DNA from: Cylindrotheca closterium
Lineage: Eukaryota > Bacillariophyta > Bacillariophyceae > Bacillariales > Bacillariaceae
Assembly (NCBI GenBank): GCA_933822405.4
Contig: CAKOGP040001558.1
Coordinates: forward strand, 1-26,262
DNA: 26,262 nucleotides
Direction of reading: 5' to 3'
The notes below the pieces were generated by a model, which saw only the letters and a list, made by a program, of their open reading frames with translations, had not been told where the DNA came from and did not search any database. This document shows, in pieces, positions 18,537 through 26,262 of this stretch (positions are counted from its first letter, which is position 1; each line of letters opens with the position of its first letter). The translations under genes and the position numbers were made by a program.

Positions 18537-21500
18537 CGGTCAAAGAGGAGGGCGACTGAACCGATCCATCACTGGATTTGCCAGAAGGGGATAGGAAGAA
18601 GGGATGGACTCCGCCAGGCGAAGCCGCTGTCGATGAAGAGGTTTGGCTCTCATCCTGTGACACTGCTGTAGTAGTGTCGCCGTCCATCGGAGTCTCATCG
18701 ACTGCTTGAATCTGCGACTCTGGCGGATTGATCTGAGTAGGCAGAGTCTGCTGCTGGAAGTGAACCCCTGACCGAGAACGCGATTGCTTTGGTAGAGGCT
18801 TTTGATCATCCGAGTTGCGAGCCCTGTTAGCAGAAATGTCGGACTTGCCTTTCTTCTTTTTGGGTGGCATGGTAGGCTCCGGACGATCTGGTGAGACCTT
18901 GTGGTTGCTGGAGGATTGGGAGGAAATTGCCAAGTGGTTGGCAGTCTGGCGCTGTAGAGCATCGAGCTTAGCCTGTAAAGCAGCGGTGGCGGCTCTCTGT
19001 TGAGCTAAAGCCTCCTCTTTTGCTGCCAAAGCGTGATCGCGAGCTTTGATTTCAATAAAGGCGTCCTCAAGTTGTCGTTCGCGCTCCTGCATCTCATCGA
19101 GCATTCCTGTAACTGTCTTCCTGTCATCGATGTCCTTAGCATTGGCCATATTCATATCAATGGAGAGCTGACCCTGGTAAACATCCGTGGTATCCTCAAT
19201 GACGTCATCCAGGAACTCCAAAGTTTCTTCCACCATATCAGACCGTGCTTCAACTGCAATGGCTTGCAAAGTATTGGTGCACCAAACCAAGTTCTTACGT
19301 CGAGCCAGCTGAATTTCGGACTCAGGGATCCATTTGCCCATGGTCTGATCAGCTTGAACGATGGTAGGTTCATACAAGTGGTGAGTCAGAAACGGAACGA
19401 TCCCTTTTAAAACGTTGCGCGCCAGCTGTCCATATTTCTTCTGGCAGACAAAGATGTAGGTACCTTCCATTTCCCCAGGGAGGATCATGAGGAAAAGTGG
19501 TCCAGCTTTGTGTCGGTCCAAATCATTCTTGAGCTTCCTATCTGTAGCCTCAGCTAGTTTTCTCTGAGCGGGAGACAAGTCTTTCAAAAAATGATTCTCA
19601 AGATCGTCCTGCTTGGACCTTGTGTTCTTCTTTTTCTTCTTCACCTTCTTTGGTGCCGCCTTTTTGACCATAGTATCGTCCTCCAATGAATGATCTTCAT
19701 TGTCAGAAGAGTCCGATCCCGCGTTTCTTTTTGATGCTGCATTGTCCTGAGCTGCTGCCGAGGCTTGATTGGCTTGAGCAGGTGTGGCTTTGATGGAAAG
19801 CAATAACTTGAAAAGTGTGCAGGCGCCATAAAGAGTCGTCGAAGAGAACTTAAACATTCCTGTAAAATCAATGCTCGGGTAAAGGACCTCAGTCAAGATG
19901 TAGTAGTCTCGAAGCTTACTAATCAAGGTCAAAATTGCATCCTTCACCGGGCTATAGGCCTTGACACTCAAGTGTCCTTGTTGTGCAGACTTCCACTCGC
20001 TGATGTATGTAGCAGGTGCCGCGAATGGAAAGTCAGGTTTTGGCGTAGCCGGATGTAGGAGAGATCTCAATGTACGGTCCACTTGCTTAGAATGAATCTT
20101 CTGAGTGTAACAATGAGGACTTGTTACCCCCGGTGAGCGTTCATCATATTTGGCGCGGCTATACGGGATAGACACCCAGTTGAGTTTGATGCCAATTGGA
20201 ACCAAAAAATCAAAGAGCCGCATCAGCTCCTTAGCGTATGCAGAGAAATTAACTTTGGCCGGAATATACAAGCAAGAACCGATCTTCACAATTTCACCAT
20301 ACTGAAGTGGTGACGGATAACATCCGGCTCCCTGACCTTGATGTCAAAGTCCTATGTGCAAGTAGTCTTGAACTGCCTCTGTCGAAACATCTGAGGCAAA
20401 GCCGCCCCGTAGCCTGGTACGCAACTTCTTCTCGCCCGGTTTACTGTTAGTGGCAGCGTAAGCACAGTTTCCGTAGTCCATATCGCAGTAGACCGAAAGA
20501 GCCCAATAATTTGGTAGTTTGTTACGAATGTCCGCCGATGATCGAATCAATAAGTTCTGCGGTTTATAAGTGCTGTCAGAAATTGGAAGAATCCGCAATT
20601 CATGAGGAGAATTATTGATCGCTTCCTCCAGGGAGTGCAAGACTGTCGAGAGAATCCGTTCTGCAACTGTTCCTGACTCGGAACCCTGGTAATCAAAGAC
20701 AAAGGTTGTTTCGAAAATGTGGCATTTCCCAGGGATTCCCACGAGGTTCACTTGAGTCAGCCTGGGGAGTTTTTCCTCAACAGTCAGTGGCCGTTGTAGG
20801 CGTGAGTTGGTTGTTGGCAATGGGTTCTGAGAAGCCACGGGCGTAAATTGACCCCCAGGACTGACTTGAGTCAGCACCGGGTTGGTATCCTCCCTTGCCA
20901 TAGCGTCTATCGAACCCTTCCTTTCTTCATCTTCTCCAGCATCTTTCATCTGCACGGATGTAATGTCCCCATCACCATCATCATTGTCTTCATCGTCATC
21001 GGAGGACAGTAAGGGCCTAGGGTTTTGACAAACGCCTCATTGTCTTCATCGTCATCCAGAGTCTCCCTTCCATCAACTGTCATTGGGTCTGCCTCTACAT
21101 CCCCATCTTTAGAAGCCCCATCTCCATCCGATCCATCATTGTCTGCAAGGGCACTATAACGATTGTTGGATTGATTGCGCTGCTGCCGGTTGTCCATATC
21201 TTGCTGATTAGGATTTTCTTCTGATCCATACATCGGATCGTAAATCTTCTGAATTGCTTGTTGGGATTGTTGGTTGGCCCTGGATGATCGGAAGAAGGAT
21301 TGAGGGGGCGCTGAACGTTTCTATTTGATACCTCATATGATAGACGAAGGTGGATCATTGTAGTAATTGTCATCAAATGTAGTCGCCCATGGATAATCAA
21401 ATAGTTCAGAGCAGATCAACCAAAAGCCAATCAACGGATTTTTGAGGCGAAGTCGTGGATCCGACTTGGCACCATCAAAGAATTGATTGTTGTGCAGTTT

Positions 21501-22156
21501 CTCTTCAAATTCTTCAATGCCAAAAAATGAGAAAGGGTTCTGCAAAGAAATTTGTATTGCAAGAACTTGAAGTGACCAGACATCCTCAGCAACTTTATCC
21601 TCAATTGTGGAGAGATCGAATGAAGAGATGAGGTATTGGGCCAGCTGTGTGTTATCAGAATTGAGATAATGAAATATCTGAATAAATCTCTCATAGCATG
21701 TTGATGTGCCCATAAAGTCGTTGAACAAGGCATCGTATCGTAGGCATGGCTGATTCCATGCGCCAGGGTATCGTTCATCCCAGGCTGCAAATAAAGGATT
21801 ACCCGTTTGAATACGGTCCATTCTTTGCAGCGCTTGGTTGACCGCCTCTCCTGAATACAATTGCTTCATCCACCACTCAGAAAGTTTAGGCACCAATTTG
21901 TCATAGTGATCGCCACGACGAGCATCCCGCTCGGCTATTCGTTGTGCCTCCATTTTGTTGGCGATTTGTAGCGCGTCTTGGTCTTTAGCGAGTTGCTTGA
22001 CGTCCACATCATTGGAACTGACAGGATCTCTGTCTTTGGGTAGTTCCAAATCAATTTCCAGTCGTTTTTTCATCGCTTTTTTTCCTACTTCGACTTTGCC
22101 ACGCCCTGCTTTTTTGTATTAGCCATGGCAGCCTTCGGAGCTGGAGATTTGCCCAT
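18502..22156 (-). pseudogene. Non-LTR retrotransposon ORF1, right copy, nearly full length
   Basis: The reading runs from a basic N-terminus (MGKSPAPKAAMANTKKQG, 22156) to a TGA at 18502, about 1200 codons. It is broken by a frameshift near 22085, stops and shifts at 21333-21240, a shift near 21000 and a TGA at 20344-20346. In order: a helical domain (22073-21340) shared with the left copy; an Asn/Gln/Asp-rich low-complexity stretch (NNRYSALADNDGSDGDG); an FVFDYQG domain (about 20750-20400); the LMRLFDFLVPIG domain (about 20230); a Lys-rich patch (KKAAPKKVKKKKK, near 19650); a globular region (19560-19180); a coiled coil (QERERQLEDAFIEIKARD to ALQRQ, about 19110-18950); and a basic MPPKKKKGK segment before a Ser/Pro/Gln-rich tail. 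No RRM, CCHC knuckle or esterase signature is visible. It most likely coats element RNA. Confidence 0.75.
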
Positions 22157-22290
22157 GTTCAAACCAGTGTTTTGCCGTTTGTTGATGATAATTTCAAAGT
22201 TTTCTACGTAAAATCAGTACTAGCGCTACGCGAGGCAGATTGGCTGGTTCTGCGTGTTTGCGTGTTGTTTCGTTTCTGATATTCTTTTTT

Positions 22291-22791
22291 CTATGGATCT
22301 TCAAGAGTAGTCGTGAAATCGGCTTCACCTTGAAGCTTGATATCCATCGCTTTTGTCACAAACTTAAGCATGATGTTTGATTTGACAGTTCGGTTGTTCG
22401 TTTCTTCGAAGTAGGCTGATCTTTGCATGTTCTCGTTGAGCTTTGCAGAATAGAGAATCTTGTTTTGAGCCATCTCTGTTTCTCTTGCAACAGCTTCAGT
22501 TTGAGTTGGAGCATTCAATGTTGGAGCGATTGCATTGAAGTTGATCGACTTTCCAACTCAAATTGATTTCACCATGTCTTCAGAGCATTTCATTCCAGAA
22601 GCTTGGATGTAGTCAATCACTCTTTCTTCGGCATCTTCGTACGACGATCTTGCCTTTCCATCGTTTTCATTTTTCGTTGAAAAGAGATGTTTCACAACTG
22701 TTGAGCTTGAATTGCTCTTAACTTTCTGAGGAGTCACACGTCCCTTTCCTCCACCGGATGAAGAACGTCCCATGGTCAACAAATCACTCAC
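22291..22791 (-). pseudogene. Unrecognised ORF, about 166 codons, broken by one TGA
   Basis: Two minus-strand frames in the same phase (22791-22558 and 22557-22291) read as one protein but for a TGA at 22558-22560. The N-terminal part is basic and rich in Ser/Gly (GRSSSGGGKGRVTPQK); then comes a helical stretch (DAEERVIDYIQASGMK), a Thr/Ala-rich linker and a polar C-terminus (KLNENMQRSAYFEETNNR). No family is recognised. It begins 65 bp from the end of a copia LTR on the same strand, so it could be a remnant gag-like protein of an element whose 5' LTR this is. However, the sequence on the far side of that LTR looks like a 3' end, so it may be an unrelated gene. Confidence 0.4.
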
Positions 22792-22855
22792 TCCTTTGTA
22801 GATAAGGCAGTGCTGTTTTTGACGTAAATTTGTTTTGTTGCCTTTTGTGATTGAA

Positions 22856-23632
22856 TGTTAGAATAAAGCAAAATGTGCTCTATCGTGAGTGCCTTTAGCG
22901 CTCAGAACAAACTCTCTGCAATCTAAATTTGTAATCGACTTTACAACACTTTCACAACAATAGTTCTCCTGTGTCTAGGTATACTTTGAGTGAAATTGTT
23001 CCTATTTGATTGATGTTTGGCTTGAATTGATGATTCAATCAAAGTGAGTTCGACGATTTTCCATTGGAAAATCCCTTGTTTACAGAACTTGATTCGACTT
23101 CTACGACAATTCTGTGTTGAATGCAGTACTTTGGGACATCTTGCATTATTCCCTACTGCATCGTACACAGCATTGATATTCCACTTGTATAGGGTCTTTC
23201 CCTTTTTGTGTGGATACAGATTGTCCGACAGACTTGCCTCCGGCAGACTTGCGTCGAATCCTGACATTGCAATCAAATTCCGATTGCACGTGTTGAAAAC
23301 TTCATACTTGAATAGTTTCTTTTCGGAACTTAAAATCCCTTTTTTGTCATATCCCAAAAGTGAGTTCAACGATTTTCCCTTTTTGTGTGGATACAGATTG
23401 TCCGACAGACTTGTGTCCGGCAGACTTGCGTCGAATCCCGACATCACGATCAAAGTCCGATCGCACGTGTCAAAAAATTCGTACTTGAATAGTTTCTTTT
23501 GGAACATAAAAACTCATATTTCGTCATATCCCAACATACTCCTGCCATTGTGACAATCACCATTGGCAGCAATGGGACATGCTCTCATTCACTGTTTATT
23601 TTGAACGTAAAAACTCATATTTCGTCATATCC
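22856..23632 (-). mobile_element. Copia LTR with residual internal sequence (deletion derivative)
   Basis: On the minus strand a 35-bp LTR start (23632-23598) is followed by about 60 bp of pol-to-LTR internal sequence (23597-23537), then an LTR from 23536 (TGTTGGGATATG) to 22856 (...TTCTAACA). This is what remains if nearly all of an element is deleted between its LTRs. The LTR itself is about 680 bp and holds an internal partial duplication: 23217-23325 and 23387-23495 repeat each other. Flanks TTGAA and ATGGA do not form a target duplication, so it is not a clean insertion. Confidence 0.8.
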
Positions 23633-25190
23633 CAACATCCATTGCAAAGTTTTCTTTCCTTTGAAATTGTACCGGCTAAGTAACATAGCAACTCAGGGAC
23701 AAAAAATTCGCAAAAAGCAGAATCGTTATTGATCATTTCAGCAACATCTGGTTTTTTTTGGGGTTTTCCCATCCATTTTTTGTATTGGGAAGGCCAGCGC
23801 ACTAAAACAACGTTTCTTGCCTTGGCAAATTGAACAGCTCTGGAGTAGTTGATGGTACACCGCTCCCTGTTAGTCTTCACTATGACTGGAGCTTTTAGCC
23901 ACCTTTGCTGCTTGTCAAGTGTATCTGCTTTTAGGGTTTTGTCATTGTAAAGTTTGTACATTTGGAATTTGTCAGGCTGGATTGGATCCCTTTGTAAAGG
24001 CTGTAAATGTTGTTGTTGTGGCTTGTGTCTTTGCTTCTTTCAGCTTCAGTGAGTTCAAACCAGCGAGAAGCTGAAAGTATGTCACATCCCAAGTTATTGT
24101 CGGAAACAACATTATGGCAATTTGCATCAAGGAGGGAAGGCGTTGTGGTCTCAATTGACGTTTTTTGTTTCTTCTTCAATCTGTGCTCTGAAGTTGTTGA
24201 ATGTTTGGAATGCCCAATTTTGTTCTTCACCTTCTTTATCAGACTTGTTGTTGCCAATATGCCACCAACTGGTTCCTTTTGATTAAAATCCCCTACTAAA
24301 AGGACCGGTATACCTCCAAAAACTGATCCGGATTTTGTAGCATTTCGCTAAACAGCCTGGAGAGTTCGCCCAATTTTGAAGCTGTTACGTTGGACACCTC
24401 ATCGATTATTATTAGTCGTAGATCCTGTACATTTTGTTTTTCCAATCGGATGACTCTTGCTGGGCATATCTTTTGTTGCACTATCTGCAATTTGTCTTTG
24501 TGCCTCTTTTGAATTCTTTGTTTCAGCAAACTTGCAATTGTAGAACCATCTATGTCAGCCATATCCAAATTGTTTGATGCCATAATCCAAACTCTTGAAG
24601 TTTGTTTTGTGGTGTTGCCAAGCATAAGTAGCCAGTGAATCACAAAGCTTTTTCCTGTCCCGCCTTTACCTGTTAGAAGCACAACAGCAGGCGGTTGAAC
24701 CACACTGTGATCCTTGGGGTATAGCAAATATTTTTGGTAGGTCTCAATGATCTATGCCTGACCATCATTCAGTGGAATAGCATTGGCATTGTTGACACAA
24801 CACCATGACGACACTTCAACAGTCTGTTCTTTGTTTTCTCCAAGTGAAATATTGTCGTCATCATCCCACAGAGAACTTGTGCTATCTTGCTTGCCATATA
24901 ATAGAGACACCCTTTGTTTCCATTGAATCATCATTGCTGCAACAACGTCAGACTTTTGGATGGTTCTGTCAGGTGTATGCGGAAATGTAAAGGTGCTTGC
25001 TGATTGAGAAAATGATTTGGCATCTACGTTCATGTTCAATGCAGTTGTTGTTGATCTGGAGTCTAGTATATTGTACTTTGCCTGGAAGAAATCCTCATCA
25101 AGTAGAAGAGAATCCTCTTGACATTCGTAAAATTTTAGAAGCTGATCTGTTCTCTTGTGCTGACCTAACCATCGCCCTTAATGGTTCTTT
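23633..25190 (-). pseudogene. Pif1-like helicase, C-terminally truncated by a copia LTR
   Basis: The order on the minus strand is an acidic N-terminal part (about 25190-24752), a TAG at 24752-24754, then the helicase core. Walker A GKGGTGKSF (about 24670-24645), Walker B LIIIDEVSNV and motif III GGIPVLLVGDFNQKEPVGG are clear, the last after a frameshift near 24312. A third section (about 24257-23633) carries WLKAPVIVKTNRERCTINYSR and VVLVRWPSQYKKWMGKP, and ends at LCNG right at the LTR start. Pif1 helicases unwind DNA 5'-3' with ATP. Related genes occur in Helitrons and as multicopy families in stramenopiles. No Rep/HUH nuclease is seen here, so a Helitron origin is not shown. The stop, shifts and truncation make it inactive. 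Confidence 0.8.
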
Positions 25191-26139
25191 TTTTTTGGAA
25201 TGCATGTCAAATGTCGATCCTGGGGCATGCGCTGGTAGTTTTTTTATCCTTTATTCAGATCAAATATATGTCGGGCATCACCCGACACCTATGTACTACC
25301 CGCCATGCTCGCTACCAGGTATGATATTTTGGCTTGAAGACGGAGTATACCGATTTCCCCTCCCCCAAGGAGAGCTGGTTACATACGACCCGGGTGGTGG
25401 TGACACAGAGAACGACCCTATTCGCTGCGTTAGACTCATTAGACTCGAATGTATGACACACACGACTACTTCAAAAAAAACGGGATGGAGCCCAAATACC
25501 ATTCCCGGTTTGAACCACTGCGGAACACCCGGCAGAACGAGGATTTTGGTCATTGTTGGAAAACAGAAAGACCCTCTTAAGTCATTTGTGATCGCGTGGA
25601 GGAAAAGGAGCAACTCATACTTAACAAACAAACAAAAACATAGAATAATCTGGATGGCTCAGGCAAAAGCGAGGAGAAGCCACCAAAAGTGAGGACTTTG
25701 GTCGCTTCTCCTCAATTTACTCAAATTTGAGTAAAATAAGGACTTTGAGGGAATTGAGGAGAAGCGACCAAAAAGCGGTTTTTACTCATAAGTGTCCAAA
25801 GTTTGTCAAATGAACTTGAATTTTGGGGGATGATAGTCACAATCAAATGATTTTCAATTTGGCGAAACAGGCTCGCTTAAAATCTCACAAAAAATATAAA
25901 CATTATATTTACCAAAAGACACCGGCACGGTCAGTCTGACCTCCACCTCCAACACAACGACTACACCCGGCTTGCTTGCAGAAATACTGCTCGCAGAAAC
26001 AGCGAAGACAAAATACACACATCACACATCACCACATAAAAAACATCACCACCAGAACGCACTGTTGCTGCCCTTTTGTTTTGTGTTGTTCCAACCCAAC
26101 CCGTGAACAAGCTGGATCTTCCTTCTTCTTTCATTAGTA
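25191..26139. other. Region without a confident gene
   Basis: A plus-strand frame from about 25200 to 25692 encodes a Pro/Gly-rich stretch (WLEDGVYRFPLPQGELVTYD) and a basic end, but no family is recognised and the upstream part is antisense to the helicase remnant. The stretch 25790-26139 is AT-rich and then CA-rich, with no open frame of note; it probably holds the 3' flank of the minus-strand gene at the right edge. Confidence 0.3.
25698..25772. repeat. Long inverted repeat with nested palindrome
   Basis: Perfect 21-bp arms at 25698-25718 and 25752-25772 have the core GGTCGCTTCTCCTCAATT and its complement. The 33-bp loop contains a 14-bp palindrome, ACTCAAATTTGAGT, at 25720-25733. A further partial copy of the arm (GAGGAGAAGCCACCAAAA) lies at 25671-25688. 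It could be a small MITE-like element, a terminator-like structure or a transcribed hairpin. Confidence 0.8.
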
Positions 26140-26262
26140 CTAGCCAGTGGCACTTCCAATCTCCTCAGAGACAGCTTCCTCCATCCGCTTCTGCATACTG
26201 AGCTTTTTACGTATCTGTTCCTCAACTTTCATTGCGCAGAGTGACAAACAGTATGTAGCATA
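26140..26262 (-). CDS. C-terminal end of a gene extending beyond the window
   Basis: The minus-strand frame is open from the window edge to a TAG at 26140-26142 and gives about 40 residues. The end is strongly charged and helical (MKVEEQIRKKLSMQKRMEE, then a short acidic tail), as in a coiled-coil C-terminus. The frame and composition look like genuine coding, but the family cannot be named from this piece. Confidence 0.5.
   Translation of the reverse strand, partial: YATYCLSLCAMKVEEQIRKKLSMQKRMEEAVSEEIGSATG

Noticed and set aside
18363..18671. Plus-strand frame across the ORF1/ORF2 junction
   Set aside because: It is antisense to two recognised coding regions and has no motif of its own.
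20344..20346. Selenocysteine or reassigned TGA as an explanation for in-frame TGA
   Set aside because: Frameshifts and TAA/TAG stops also break the same elements, and TGA acts as a normal stop for the cyclin and for ORF1.
22941..23507. Minus-strand open frame of 188 codons with an internal repeat
   Set aside because: It falls wholly within the copia LTR. The apparent protein repeat is the LTR's DNA duplication.
25269..25287. Small hairpin with 7-bp arms (TGTCGGG)
   Set aside because: A 7-bp stem of this kind is expected by chance in 26 kb, and no gene end is near.
24997..25692. Plus-strand open frame of 231 codons
   Set aside because: Its first third is antisense to the helicase remnant, and the rest has no recognisable motif. 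It is kept only as a comment on the region, not as a gene.

Overview
The window looks like nuclear DNA of a photosynthetic stramenopile, most likely a pennate diatom. It has short introns (58-87 bp) with GT..AG ends, one compact cyclin gene and one XRN2/RAT1-type exonuclease gene. These lie among decayed mobile elements of types common in diatom genomes: Ty1/copia, Ty3/gypsy, an endonuclease-plus-RNase H non-LTR element with a long ORF1, a tyrosine recombinase and a Pif1-type helicase. No prokaryotic operon structure, tRNA, rRNA or CRISPR array was seen. The species cannot be named from the sequence alone.

Layout. 1-947: a short repeat and a frameshifted tyrosine recombinase. 948-2069: no gene seen. 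2070-2564 (-): a possible small membrane-associated protein. 2650-2945: an extreme cluster of GTAC tetranucleotides between that gene and the next. 3579-4519 (+): a cyclin with one clear intron, and perhaps an extra 5' exon at 3262-3333. 5117-8699 (+): an XRN2/RAT1-like 5'-3' exoribonuclease in three exons, the best supported gene here. 8861-13561: a junkyard of copia LTR pieces, a gypsy integrase cut by a copia LTR, a copia RNase H end and a second copy of the 1-158 repeat in inverted orientation. 13691-22156 (-): two head-to-tail degenerate copies of one non-LTR retrotransposon family. The left copy has ORF1 fused to the RNase H end by a large internal deletion. The right copy has a nearly complete ORF1, the ORF1/ORF2 junction and the endonuclease start. 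22291-22791 (-): an unrecognised broken ORF. 22856-23632: a copia LTR with a remnant internal region. 23633-25190 (-): a Pif1-like helicase pseudogene cut by that LTR. 25191-26139: non-coding or uncertain sequence with a strong hairpin. 26140-26262 (-): the last codons of a gene that continues beyond the window.

How the parts relate. The two intact genes (cyclin, exonuclease) are on the same strand and are housekeeping in character: cell-cycle control and nuclear RNA turnover. Both have GTAC-rich, partly palindromic sequence upstream, which suggests a shared promoter feature of this genome. Everything right of about 8.86 kb, apart from the last partial gene, is layered transposon debris. The most informative relic is the ORF1/ORF2 boundary of the right non-LTR copy: stop and start codons overlap as ATGA, just after a 10-bp GC-rich hairpin, the architecture expected for coupled termination-reinitiation in a bicistronic retrotransposon RNA.
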